From Physella acuta (lineage: Eukaryota > Mollusca > Gastropoda > Physidae), in NCBI RefSeq assembly GCF_028476545.1, contig NW_026731571.1, forward strand, positions 434,001-498,000: a stretch of DNA of 64,000 bases, written 5' to 3'. Both the position numbers and the translations under genes were made by a program. Position 1 is the stretch's first letter. Each line of letters starts with the position of its first letter. Of the stretch, positions 1 through 11,230 are shown in pieces. Below the pieces are notes generated by a model, which worked only from the letters and a program-made list of their open reading frames with translations, did not search any database and was not told the DNA's origin.

Positions 1-276
1 ACGCTTTTCTTTATAGTTATTTAAATAGTAGTCTATAATTTATTTTCTACTTTTTAGTGCATCGTTACATAAAAGCTTGTTATTAAAACGTTTTTTATGA
101 ATTTTTTTTTTTACTGTCTTTTTTTTTTCTTGAGTCTTGGTCCTGTTGTGTCTCGGTCTTGTTGTGTCTGGGTCCTGTATTAGTTGTGCCAGGTACCAGA
201 TTGTTTCCCTGGGGTAGATGACGTGAAGCCGACTAGAGACTAAGACTTGATTTCATCACCATAGGGAAAACGTCCT
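1..276. other. AT-rich non-coding sequence at window start
   Basis: T-rich sequence with short repeats of a GTCTCGGTC/GTCTGGGTC type word near 140-175. No open frame or recognisable element is visible. Confidence 0.5.
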
Positions 277-455
277 GTTCTACCCTATCCTTGTGCCTTA
301 CATTGTACGAGTGGGTGTGTGGAGGTGGACCTGGGCACGTACAAAGGAAAACATTTAACCAGAGTGGTCAAGTTCTACCCTATCCTTGTGGTTACACTGT
401 ACGAGTGTGTGTGTCGAGGGGGACCTGGGCACGTACAAAGGAAAACATTTGACCA
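277..455. repeat. 95-bp direct duplication (2 copies)
   Basis: Two tandem copies begin at 277 and 372. Both start GTTCTACCCTATCCTTGTG and end in the shared stretch GGGCACGTACAAAGGAAAAC. A few substitutions separate the copies. This is a simple local tandem duplication of non-coding DNA. Confidence 0.85.
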
Positions 456-1040
456 CGCTGATCACAGCGGGAGTTAAATAACGTCACTAACCTGTCTGGT
501 CGTGGACAAAGCCTGGGGTCATATAGCCACGTGACAGCTAGAGTCACACACCCCACTCCACCTGCCGCCCACCATAAAACCCCCAGCACGCGACAATCAC
601 CTCATCTGACCAGCGAGTGGCCTGTGGTCAGTTGACCCCCCACTCGCGTGCCGTGTTTTATGTCACCCCACCCTGCTCGCACTTTGCCGGTCGGGGATCT
701 TACGTCACGGCGGGCAGCTGCCGGTCAGAAGGTGGCAACATGGCGGAACATTAAGTCATGACGTAAGCAGCCGGAGACGTCACCAACGGTTCAACAGTCT
801 TTAAGTAAGTTTCAAGTGAGTTTATTAGTGACACAATAAACAGTCCTCAGAGGAATGATTTGGGGTGTAGTCTGCCATTGTAGTCTGCTGCTGTGGGTCT
901 GGTGACTCGCTACAGATGTGATAGTTTTGGACTGAATATCTTTATAAGAGACTGTAGCGGTCAGCCACGGTCAATCATAGTTAGATTATTTACTCGACTG
1001 TCTACATGGCTTTCCTCACTCTTTCTGTCATCGTCAAAGT
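456..1040. other. Single-copy spacer, no gene recognised
   Basis: GC-richer unique sequence with several CACGTG and TGACGT-like words. A short open frame at 893-1081 runs into the 44-bp array and has no recognisable domain. I see no exon or RNA gene. Confidence 0.5.
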
Positions 1041-1324
1041 CGTTTATCGAACTAGATTCATCTATCGAACTCAACCGTTAGATTCGTCTATCGAACTAGA
1101 TTCATCTATCGAACTCAACCGTTAGATTCGTCTATCGAACTAGATTCATCTATCGAACTCAACCGTTAGATTCGTCTATCGAACTAGATTCATCTATCGA
1201 ACTCAACCGTTAGATTCGTCTATCGAACTAGATTCATCTATCGAACTCAACCGTTAGATTCGTCTATCGAACTAGATTCATCTATCGAACTCAACCGTTA
1301 GATTCGTTTATCGAACTTATCGAG
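1041..1324. repeat. Minisatellite, 44-bp unit, about 6 copies
   Basis: The unit holds two related half-units that share TCTATCGAACT, one preceded by GATTCG and the other by GATTCA. The 44-bp repeat therefore arose by doubling of a ~22-bp ancestor. Copies are nearly identical, and the last ones diverge into the right flank. Confidence 0.95.
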
Positions 1325-2253
1325 ATGTACCTCACTCTCTACTTTAGAAATTACCAACCAAATCAGGATTTTAAAAATGTATTTGGCAAACAGAAGTACG
1401 GATAATTTGACGGCAGTAAAAAAAAAGATGCAATTAGCATAAAACATTTGATTAAAATGTCAAATAATCAACGCTGCATGATTAGGTTGTTGTTTTACTT
1501 TTTTGTTACTTTTTTTTTGGTTACTTTTTTACAACCAACTTGAGTCGCCACCACCAAACACATGAATAGCTCAAGCACTTCCGTTAATGAGAGCATCAAT
1601 AATTCACCGTCAATTAATATCTGCTGTACGAGTTTGCCTTTATCTTAGTCACGGTGGGCTTGCTCTAACAGCCTCGCCCACCAGATGAAAGACGACGACA
1701 AAGATAATGTGTGACGATGTTAATTTAAGCCCAAGCGGAAAGTGTCTGTGCCACTGTTGTTAGGGCCGCCGACAAAAGGGTGCCGGGTTGTCCTACAGTT
1801 AACTCATCTGATTAATTCATGCGAGGCCCGGGCCAGCTTTGGCGAGGCTCGCTGGAGGGCCTGAGACAAAAGACTTGCAAACATCAAACTTTAATCTAGT
1901 CCGAATCTGGGGGGCGCTGCACGGTGCACCTGGACGGGACAGGTAATTACTCGCCGGCAATACCTCACCATGATTGAGTCACCTTCGTTGGAGGAGATCG
2001 TTACTCCACCTGCATATGGCCCTCGGTGTGGGGGGTTACGCTTTCATATGGGGTGTGGTGGGGATTAATATGACATACCAGGGGATTTACTTAATAACTT
2101 TGTGGAGGTAGGGGGTGTTTTCATATCGGGAGGGATTGGGGGGGGGGGCGGGGGGGTAACAACCAACTAGTTAAAATTGTAAGACCTGCCGGGAGATTTA
2201 TTCACTGACATTTTCTTCTTTGACCGTGTGGGATACATTTATGTGCTCCTGAG
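1325..2253. other. Single-copy spacer with G-tract
   Basis: Unique sequence of mixed composition with TTAATT words, a GC-rich middle (about 1750-1950) and a G-run near 2140-2157. No gene is recognised. Homeodomain-like words near 1595-1620 and 1805-1820 could be regulatory, but this is only inference. Confidence 0.45.
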
Positions 2254-3165
2254 TGTCTAGTCAGTGGTAGCGAGTGTCTAGTCAGAGGTGGTGAGTGTCT
2301 AGTCAGAGGTGGTGAGTGTCTAGTCAGAGGTGGTGAGTGTCTAGTCAGAGGTATCGAATGTCTAGTCAGAGGTGGCGAGTGTCTAGTCAGAGGTGGCGAG
2401 TGTCTAGTCAGAGGTGGCGAGTGTCTAGTCAGAGGTGGCAAGTGTCTAGTCAGAGGTGGTGTCTAGTCAGAGGTGGTGAGTGTCTAGTCAGAGGTGGCGA
2501 GTGTCTAGTCAGAGGTGGTGTCTAGTCAGAGGTGGTGTCTAGTCAGAGGTGGTGAGTGTCTAGTCAGAGGTGGTGTCTAGTCAGAGGTGGTCTAGTCAGA
2601 GGTGGTGTCTAGTCAGAGGTGGTGTCTAGTCAGAGGTGGCGAGTGTCTAGTCAGAGGTGGCGAGTGTCTAGTCAGAGGTGGCGAGTGTCTAGTCAGAGGT
2701 GGCGAGTGTCTAGTCAGAGGTGGTGTCTAGTCAGAGGTGGTGAGTGTCTAGTCAGAGGTGGCGAGTGTCTAGTCAGAGGTGGCGAGTGTCTAGTCAGAGG
2801 TGGTGAGTGTCTAGTCATGGCGAGTGTCTAGTCAGAGGTGGTGAGTGTCTAGTCAGAGGTGGTGAGTGTCTAGTCAGAGGTATCGAATGTCTAGTCAGAG
2901 GTGGCGAGTGTCTAGTCAGAGGTGGCAAGTGTCTAGTCAGAGGTGGTGTCTAGTCAAAGGTGGTGTCTAGTCAGAGGTGGTGAGTGTCTAGTCAGAGGTG
3001 GCGAGTGTCTAGTCAAAGGTGGTGTCTAGTCAGAGGTGGTGAGTGTCTAGTCAGATGTGGCGAGTGTCTAGTCAGAGGTGGTGAGTGTCTAGTCAGAGGT
3101 GCTGTCTAGTCAGAGGTGTTGTCTAGTCAGAGGTGGTGTCTAGTCAGAGGTCGCGACTGTCTAGT
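2254..3165. repeat. Minisatellite, 21/17-bp units, about 45 copies
   Basis: The core is GTGTCTAGTCAGAGGTGG. Full units (21 bp) add CGA or TGA-type linkers. Short units (17 bp) lack four bases and occur in runs around 2455-2640 and 2940-3060. The 21-bp period is a multiple of three, which explains the repetitive open frames on both strands; these are not evidence of coding. Confidence 0.97.
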
Positions 3166-3266
3166 CGTCGTGTCTGTCTGTCGTGTTACTGTACCAGCAC
3201 ATGATCCTATCAAGGACATTCCCCAGTCGTCATAGCATCGAACAAGTGGAGCCGAGTTGGTTTCAG

Positions 3267-3380
3267 ACATGTTAGCACCAGACATGTTAGCACCGGGTGC
3301 CTGCGATAGTTTTAGACATGTTAGCACCGGGTGCCTGCGATAGTTTAAGACATGTTAGCACCAGGAGCCTGCGACAGATG
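3267..3380. repeat. Short tandem repeat, ~35-bp unit, 3 copies
   Basis: Three copies contain AGACATGTTAGCACC followed by a GGTGCCTGCGA-type segment. The third copy has diverged (AGGAGCCTGCGA). Confidence 0.8.
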
Positions 3381-3696
3381 GCTCCCAGCGGGGCGCCTTG
3401 GACCCAGCCAAGTGCGACTCGCCCATTCATCCGACGGTGCGGTATCTCTAGACGGCAGCCTGGCCGAGTGCAAGATGTCGGGGGGGGGGGGGGGGACTCA
3501 ACAGCTAACGCCCCTTGTTGCCGCTTTTGTTTTTTTCATCGCCCGCAAAGTGGGGACGTCTGAAACTGAAACCAATTAGACAAATTTTTAATTCAGGGGA
3601 GCTATCGATACAAAGTGGGTGGGGCTGTTGTAGGTTGATCAAGTTGGGAGGAGGGGGGGGGGGGGGAAGAGATGTCCTGCCATCCGACATCTTCAA
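3381..3696. other. Single-copy spacer with two long G tracts
   Basis: Non-coding stretch with G-runs at about 3479-3495 and 3648-3666. No gene is recognised. Confidence 0.5.
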
Positions 3697-3830
3697 CAGC
3701 GGACATTTTGACCTGTGGACATTTTGACCTGTGGACATTTTGACCTGTGGACATTTTGACCTGTGGACATTTTGACCTGTAGATATTTCGTTCAGTGGAA
3801 AATCCGTGCAGTGGACATTTTGACTTGTTT
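3697..3830. repeat. Minisatellite, 16-bp unit, ~5 perfect plus decayed copies
   Basis: The unit is GGACATTTTGACCTGT. Five near-perfect copies run from 3707 to 3782, followed by decayed units to about 3830. Confidence 0.9.
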
Positions 3831-3949
3831 CAGTCAAATGTTATTTAATTAATTCAATCAAAGTTCCATTTTAATATTTCTAAACGGAAATAAAAACTAA
3901 AGATGTTTTATTTGGAGCAACATTAGATGACTGTTTAAATAAACCTAAA

Positions 3950-4150
3950 GGAACCAGTTATACAATATAAAAAATAGTTGTGCAGTATAAAAGCTGGTTG
4001 GACAACATAAACTGGTTAAACAACATAAAAACGGTTAGAGAAATACAAACTGGTTATACAACATAAAAACCGTTTAGACAACATAAAAACCGGGAGGACA
4101 CCAAAAACCGGTTAGATGACATAACCACCGGTTAAACAGACAAAGAACCG
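3950..4150. repeat. Degenerate ~20-bp repeat
   Basis: About nine diverged units of the type ACAACATAAAAACCGGTTAG can be followed. The divergence suggests an older array than its neighbours. Confidence 0.75.
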
Positions 4151-5036
4151 ATGGCCAGCAGAAGAGAAAAAAAGCCGGGACAGACGGACGTAATGTAAAG
4201 ATCGGGTTTGATAACAGACCCAGCTTATGCCGGCAGTTGTGCGCATGCGTGGCTGGGGACCGAGACCACACGCATGGATTAGACAGAACTCAATGGAGAT
4301 TTGATCGTCTCCCTTTCAACCCTTGATCGTCGCTTACGTCTGCTGTCCACTGCCTGACCGCTCTAATCGTCGTCACGTGATCGCCGGTCAGCGGTTTGTC
4401 ATCACTTGCCTGACGTCACGACAATGCTGGACTCAAGCCCGTGTGTAATTACGGCCTAATTAACCCTCGCGTGTAATTAATGGCCGCTTGCTAGCGCTGG
4501 CCGTCAGATGTTACGTCATGACCTGCTGACCAGTGTCCAGTGCCGTGAACACCACTAGCCCTCTCTTGTGGCCGCCCATTGACGCTCGGCGTGACGGCGT
4601 CTGGTGTTACGTCACTTCACCTGGGGGAGGGGCGGGCATCTGATAGCGGTCATCGTGTGGTCACTCAGAGATTTAATGACATGCGCAGAGAGTAACACAT
4701 TTTGGACAAGCCTAAAACATGTTTTTGTGTTGAGTGGACAGCACATACAAACATCAGGTCCATTGGATTTACCCAGCATACTCCTGACTTTTGTGATAAT
4801 GTGACAACCTCCGACTTTTTGTGACAACCCTCACAATTCCAATGACAACCACATGACAACCCGCCTTGAAGCGGGTGGTGTTGACTTTTTGTTTTGACTT
4901 ACCGAGCGAAACCAAGGAAGCGTGACGTGGTGTCGAGTGCATCCATGCATCTCATTAATTATGCATATTTGCATTTACTTAAGTGCAGCTCTCGTGTGAG
5001 TGGCGGAGGAAGATGGCCCTGTGGGAGCCCCGGGTA
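4151..5036. other. Single-copy spacer with clustered TAATTA sites
   Basis: No gene is recognised. Three TAATTA words lie within 34 bp, at 4446-4451, 4457-4462 and 4474-4479, two of them in the same GTGTAATTA context. Several ACGTCA words lie nearby (about 4410-4610). This arrangement fits a homeodomain-bound regulatory element, but no target gene is in view. Confidence 0.4.
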
Positions 5037-5625
5037 AAGTACCCGATACAAAGTGCCGGCACTAAAAAGTACCGCTACTAAAAAGTACACGTAGTAAAGA
5101 ATTGCCTGAAATAAAGTACCTTCGTTAAAATACTTGCAGGAATTTTTACTGAGTAAAATATTTGCAGAAAACACTTGTTGTGTAGTAAAGCAAACTTGCA
5201 GTAAAGTACCCGCAGTAAAGTACCCGCAGTAAAGTACCCGCAGTAAAGTACCCGCAATAAAGTACCCGTGGTAAAGTACCCGCGGTAAAGTACCCGCAGT
5301 AAAGTACCCACAGTAAAGTACCCGCAGTAAAGTACCCGCAGTAAAGTACCCGCAGTAAAGTACCCGCAATAAAGTACCCGCGGTAAAGTACCCGCGGTAA
5401 AGTACTCGCAGTAAAGTATCCGCAGTAAAGTACCCACAGTAAAGTATCTGCATTAAAGTACCTGAAGTATAACACTAGCGGTAAAGTACTTCAAGTTAAC
5501 TAAGTACCTGTGGTAAAACACCTGATTTAAAGTATCTGCAGTAATGTACATGTAGTAAAGTACTTCAAGTAATGTAATTGAGGTAAAGTAAGTACATAAA
5601 GTACTTGAGATAAAGTAAAGTCCCC
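5037..5625. repeat. Minisatellite, 14-bp unit, about 40 copies
   Basis: The unit is AAAGTACCCGCAGT. The centre (about 5200-5440) is nearly homogeneous and both edges are strongly decayed, as expected when turnover is fastest in the middle. Long repetitive minus-strand open frames are a by-product of a stop-free unit. Confidence 0.95.
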
Positions 5626-6462
5626 ACTAGCATCTCCCGTGCAGCCAACACCTGAACGACTAGTCTGCACGCCATTAACCAAAAATCTTTCAATTAAGTT
5701 TAGCTGCAGCTTTAGATAATATTGCTGCGACCAAATGAAATTGAAGTCACGAAAACAAATCCATCTCGCTTTTAATCACCACATCAAACGGCTGATGGCA
5801 ATGGCATTAAAGAAACAGGCGCGCTCATCTCAATTTGGTCCGTCCACCGGCCGGTATAATGGAGACAAACAAGAGAGCCAGGGGATAGGGGAGGGGTGGG
5901 GCGCTCCCTGGAGTCGTGTACCTGAAGGTGTACAATCAGTGGTCTCACGGCGCGCGAGTCTCCGCTCACTCCCGATAAAAGCTGAAGGTCAGGAGAAATT
6001 AAAAACTCCGACCGTAAAAAGGCGAAAACTGCGTGGAACGAAATTGAGATTGGTTTAAGATCTCGTTTTACCGACGTCTGCACGAGAGTTGAACGTGGTC
6101 GTCAACAATGGTACTTCAATTATTTAATATACCAATCAAATCGCAACTAATTTCAACACACTTTCGGGGCTGTGGGGGGGGGGACCACGTGACCTGTAGA
6201 ATTGGGCTGGCCAAGGTGATCTATCCCATTATTGAGATTAAGCGTCAGAGCGCGTGGCGTGACGTCAAACACCTTATCACTAATTAATCAGGCAGGTAAA
6301 AGAAGCCGGCATCTAACAGGGGCCGCCAGCCTCCCCCCCCCCCCCCCCCCTCCCTGCTCGCCTGCTCGTACAGCGTGACGGGAATGGCGCTAAGACACGT
6401 GATCTGTTCACGTCTGCTGGTGCCAGGTGTGCTCACAGAAGTCATGGACGACAAAAGTCATG
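5626..6462. other. Single-copy spacer, possible regulatory DNA
   Basis: A 107-codon plus-strand frame at 5735-6058 has no recognisable domain and an unremarkable composition, so I do not call it a gene. TAATTAATCA lies at 6281-6290 beside TGACGTCA at about 6260. A C-tract occupies about 6331-6351. Confidence 0.4.
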
Positions 6463-6770
6463 TGACTGTCATATCATCTCCTGTGAAGTCATGTCATCAG
6501 CTGTGAGGTCATGTCATCACCTGTGAAGTCATGTCATCAGCTGTGAAGTCATGTCATCATCTGTGAAGTCATGTCATCAGCTGTGAAGTCATGTCATCAG
6601 CTGTGAAGTCATGTCATCAGCTGTGAAGTCATGTCATCATCTGTGAAGTCATGTCATCAGCTGTGAGGTCATATCATCACCTGTGTAGTCATATTATCAC
6701 CTGTGAAGTCATATTATCACCTGTGAAGTCATATCATCACCTATGAAGTCATATCGTCACCTGTGAGGCA
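6463..6770. repeat. Minisatellite, 20-bp unit, about 15 copies
   Basis: The unit is CTGTGAAGTCATGTCATCAG, with AGCT/ACCT variation at the unit junction. The right-hand units read ATATCATCAC or ATATTATCAC. Confidence 0.95.
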
Positions 6771-6949
6771 GGACATAAAAACTGAATTTCTTCTCAAAAG
6801 TATGACATAAAGTTTAAGTTAAACATCAGTTTGACTCGAGAATTGTCAAACTCTGGTTTAACGTTTAACATTGCGCGGCTTCATCTTGTTTCTCTCGGCC
6901 AGGTAAGTTTAACGCTTGAATGAGACAAGGGGGACTACTCACACCATCC

Positions 6950-7260
6950 AATCAACGGACAACCAGCGCCATCTTGGATCATCTTAACTATTCTGTTAGC
7001 CGATGGTATCTACCTTTAACCGCCATATTGAAAGAATGTCACCTTTAATTCACCGAGTATCAAACTGAAAATGTATCACCTTTTTTCTTCAACCGCCTTA
7101 TTTAGACGGTGTCACTTTTACTTAAGCGACCGCCATACTTAAAAGATGTCACCAATAATTCACCAACCGCCCAATCGGGACCATGTCACCAATAATTCAC
7201 CAACCGCCATTTTAAAAGAGTGACACTCTGAGCTCTCACCATTGTCCTCTAATTGTGGCT
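6950..7260. repeat. Degenerate ~40-bp repeat
   Basis: Diverged units combine ACCGCCAT-type and TGTCACC-type words with AATTCACCAA linkers, especially at 7010-7215. The array is old and patchy. Confidence 0.6.
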
Positions 7261-8066
7261 CTCACCCCCAACTTAGACCGTCTCACCTATTATCTCACCA
7301 CTCCTCCCCGTGAACCACAGTCTCACTTGACGCCATCTTGGATAATGCACACCTTTGCATTGAATCCCCGGCGGTGAGCTGAAACCCTACGACCGCCCCT
7401 CTTAGAATAAAGAGAAACCAATCTGCTTGCTCAAGTGCAAGAGACAAATTATCTCCCTTTCCCGCCAATGCTAACTATCGCCTTAACCAAAGCATCCAGT
7501 AACGTTTTTTTTTCTCCCGGGATGGAGCGAGTTTCCCGCAAAGTTTCAAATGAATATTGATCTTCCTTTCTAGCCGACATTATCAGACAATCATTTTAAA
7601 GTCTGGACAAAACCTTTCAACCCCCCCCCCCCCGGTTAACCTTGCGGCCGGCCGTCAGATAAAAGTAGTGGTTGGTCAATCGATAAGAGTCTTGAGGCCT
7701 GGATTAACAGCGGCCTGATAACTGGGGTGATACAGGGCCGGCCAGTACTCACGGGGGAGGGTGTGGCCGCACGGGGAGAGGCGCCTCACACGGACAACCC
7801 ACAAATGGAAAAGTTACCCAGATTGGGGTTAGATAGAGGGGGTGGGAGGGTGGGGGGGTCAAGGTCGTTGAACAAAAAATGATATTTTAAAATCAAGTTT
7901 CAGTGGTATCATCCCCAGTGTGTGTAATTGTCGACAGTTTCAACTGCCCCAATTAGCTTCATTAAAGCCAGCAGAAACTATTAGATTTTATTGCAATCAT
8001 GATTGACTGATTGTTAGTAATGATCGATTGATTGACTCTAACGGTTGACTGTTGTTACTGTCAGAC
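7261..8066. other. Single-copy spacer
   Basis: No gene is recognised. It holds a C-tract at 7621-7634, a G-rich stretch near 7840-7860 and GATTGATTGACT-type simple sequence near 7995-8060. Confidence 0.45.
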
Positions 8067-8455
8067 TATCACATTCCTGACTCCACTATCACATCCCTCT
8101 GTCATGACTGTCTCCACTATCACAGTCCTGACTCCACTATCACATCCCTGACTCCACTATCACATCCCTGACTCCACTATCACAGTCCTGACTCCACTAT
8201 CACATCCCTGACTCCACTATCACAGTCCTGACTCCACTATCACATCCCTGACTCCACTATCACATCCCTGACTCCACTATCACAGTCCTGACTCCACTAT
8301 CACATCCCTCTGTATTGACTGACTCCACTATCACATCTCTCTGTTTTGACTGACTCCACTATCACATCCCTCTGTATTGACTGACTCCATTATCACATCC
8401 CTCTGTATTAACTGACTCCACTATCACACCCCTCTGTATTGACTGACTCCACTGT
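8067..8455. repeat. Minisatellite, 20-bp unit with 27-28-bp variants
   Basis: The core is CTGACTCCACTATCACATCC. Units alternate TCCCTGACT and GTCCTGACT. After about 8310 the units lengthen by a CTGTATTGA-type insert. About 18 copies. Confidence 0.93.
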
Positions 8456-8469
8456 TTTACACTTGACTA

Positions 8470-8672
8470 TCGTTCCCATTGAAGGCTCCATGAAGGGCGT
8501 GTGAGGTCAGCACTACTCCAAGCCGCCTTTACTTTCCTTATCATGAGTTGGGTACCCACCAGAGCTGGGTTTACTCAGGGACGGTCTACGGACGCAAACC
8601 CGATTCGAACCTGAGATGTTCGGGTTAGCAAACGTGTGCTACACCAGCTGACCGTTTATCCAGTCAAGTTAA
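8470..8672 (-). mobile_element. tRNA-derived SINE, copy 1
   Basis: Read on the minus strand, the right end is tRNA-like. A box-A-like GGTCAGCTGG is followed about 35 bp later by box-B-like GGTTCGAATC. The body then carries the stretch CCTGAGTAAACCCAGCTCT-like, a GGGTACC word, AAGTAAAGGCGG and a GTGCTGACC-like word. The same order of blocks is found at 25556-25773 and in part at 62771-62851, so this is a dispersed family. The left end (3' tail) is poorly preserved. The family name is unresolved; conserved-domain SINE superfamilies of lophotrochozoans are the candidates. Confidence 0.75.
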
Positions 8673-9480
8673 TCCTTACGATTAAAGCCAGTAACCCTCT
8701 CTATAACACTGACCAGACTTAAGCAGAAACAATCAGATCACGTGATCACGTGTAAATGTTCTCACTTGCCCAATGTGTAAGTTTTTTTTAAAAATTGATT
8801 AAAACAATTCTTGTTGTCTTTATTTTCAATTGAATAAATTAATTTCCTCTGTGTTTATTGTCATACACTATCAATGTAATCAATATCAATCATTTAATTT
8901 TCTTGACGAGATGGTATTTGTGTTAACACCAGTTTATCAACCACCCCACCCAACCATCGCTAATAGAACAACATCTGACCACCCCGTTTATCAACCCCCC
9001 CCCCCCCCCCCATCTGACCACTTGGCTCCAGACGTCGACCATTTATCACCTGTCCTAGTTTGTTGTTAAGTTCTCTCCCTGGCCAATATCTCCAACACTC
9101 AGCTTTTTCTGGCCGAGTTTATCCAAGCTGCCAGTTTGGCTTTGTCATCCAATAAATCAGTTCTAGAACGAGGTGGGGGAAAATCCTGACCAGTCTTAAC
9201 CCAGCCTGTGTTTAATGAAGAAGAACTAATGTCGCGGTGTCTACTGGAGGCAATCAACTCGTAACCTGTTAATGAAGACCTGGTCACATGACTCCCGTTG
9301 ATTGTCCGGTAGCCGGGCTTGGCAAGACGGGAGAATGAAACCGTTTTATGGGGCCCAGCACGGCCGACCGGCGCATGCGCAGAATGCATCAGATGATCGG
9401 CTAGGATTTCTTGGGGAAATGGAGCTGAGCGCTAGAAAATGGTTTCATTGAGCCGGCTCAAGTCTTTAAGTGAGGTCACT
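8673..9480. other. Single-copy spacer
   Basis: AT-rich to 8930, then a C-rich patch (C-run about 8996-9011) followed by mixed sequence. Open frames here are short and carry no recognisable domain. Confidence 0.45.
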
Positions 9481-9489
9481 GGAGCAAGA

Positions 9490-9665
9490 CACGTGACCTA
9501 TTAGTCACCAATCAGGTGCTAGCAAAACAGGAAATATTTTAGTCACCAATCAGGTGTTAGTAAAGGATGAAATATTTTTAGTCACCAATCAGGAGTTAAT
9601 TAAAGGATAAAATATATTTAGTCATCAGTCAGGCGCTAGTGAAATCTTTTAGTCACTAATCTAGT
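9490..9665. repeat. Degenerate ~45-50-bp repeat, 4-5 copies
   Basis: Units start TTAGTCACCAATCAGG and continue with an AAATATTTT word. Divergence increases to the right. Confidence 0.8.
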
Positions 9666-10610
9666 GAACCTCACTACCTGTATCATTACCTTGTATTGAA
9701 ACAAATCTTTAGACTTAAAACACTACACCAAAACACCAACCTACCATATCACCAGCGCCCCCCACCCATAAAGCGCCTCTCCCACACTCCCACAACCTCC
9801 CAACCTCACCCACACAACCCCACACTACCTCGAGAAACCTAAGACTACACTCACACATCTCACACTTTATTTTTTCCTCTCTCTATCACCTCAGCGGGGG
9901 ATGTGTCGTGGGACGAAGGACGGAACAAGATTGATAAGTGAGTGGGGGGGGGGGGGGTTCAGCAGTGAGCAAACCTAATTACAGATGACATATTCATAGT
10001 ACACCCATCCACGGGTCACGTGGACCAATCAATGGCGCACGTGTTTGTCTCCTTACGTTTGTGTGAGCTGAGTTCAAATCTCGGAGGCCGGCCCTGACGT
10101 AGCGGAACAAAAGCGGGATGCTGGGACACATTCGGCTCCGGCCTTGTTCCGGCTTCTTGTGTCCAGTCGGGCGTGACGAACCGGACGGGAGACGTCAGGG
10201 CCGGCACTAGAGCCCAGGTAGGGGCTGACGGGGCCGGCTCGGTGAGACACAAGGGCGGCAACTGTCTTAGCTTCAGGTGACATCATCCATGACGGTTTTA
10301 TTAACTCCCCTATAGGGGCCGTTGATTGGCTTACGCCCCACCCAGGGGCCAGGAGATATAAGCGCCATGGCGAGCCCGACCCTGCGTCTATTGTTTCCTC
10401 TGGGGCGCCCCACAACGCCGCTCCTGAAGATGGTATCGCTTGTTATTACTCAAATATTATTGCTTATTTGACGACAGCAGCTTTTCAATGCGGGATTAAA
10501 CCAAACGGTTTTAGACCGAGGGTGTCAAGTTGAGGGAACAAAGACATCGACCCGCTAGGATCCGAACCTGTAGCTACCACAAGGATGGTTTGCTTGGTTA
10601 TTGTTGTAGA
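9666..10610. other. Single-copy spacer
   Basis: Contains a CCCACACTC-rich segment (about 9760-9860), a G-run at about 9943-9957 and GC-rich unique DNA. Minus-strand open frames around 10016-10415 show no domain I recognise. Confidence 0.4.
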
Positions 10611-10865
10611 AGTTGGTGATGATGTGGACCAGGTGAGTGATGATGATGAATGATGACGATGATGATAATGATGTAGATAATGATGAAGAAGATGATGATG
10701 ATGGTGATGATGGTGATGATGGTAAGGATGGTGACGATGATGATATTGTACAAAAGAACTTGGGAGTAGCTTCTCACACCACTCACAATCAACTCTCCCA
10801 CATCTAGACGCCACACACACCACACACATACACCCACACACAAACACACGCACACACCACTTACT
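10611..10865. repeat. GAT-rich and CA-rich microsatellites
   Basis: Imperfect GATGAT repeats run from about 10611 to 10745. A CACACAC-rich stretch follows at about 10807-10862. The His-rich minus-strand frame is translated simple sequence. Confidence 0.9.
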
Positions 10866-11230
10866 ACCAACAACCTTCGTCACTCTAGACCTGTCAATTT
10901 ACTCAACAATTAAATGGGTTGATCAGAAATGTAAAGTAAGGACATTTTTAAGTCAAATCTCCATTGAAAAAACCAACGAACGTGCATCGACGCCTTGATC
11001 AGCCACAGCTATAAATAATCAGCAACAGCTATAAATAATTCAGCCAGTCACGTGAGTTCAAGGTACCCAAGTTATTGGTCAGATTTTACTTGCTTCTAAT
11101 TATTTATTCATGTCTTCAAACGATACGGTATTTTTTTGTAAACCATAGTTAAATTATTTACACTGCGCTTTAAAGGTAACACCCGATAATTTCATTTTTT
11201 TTAATATTACCCGAAAGCTTACGCCACACA
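10866..11230. other. AT-rich spacer
   Basis: No gene or element is recognised. A short duplication with the core CAGCTATAAATAAT lies near 11006-11040. Confidence 0.5.

Noticed and set aside
5735-6058. 107-codon frame as a possible host exon
   Set aside because: No recognisable domain and no clear splice signals or matching neighbours; composition like surrounding non-coding DNA.
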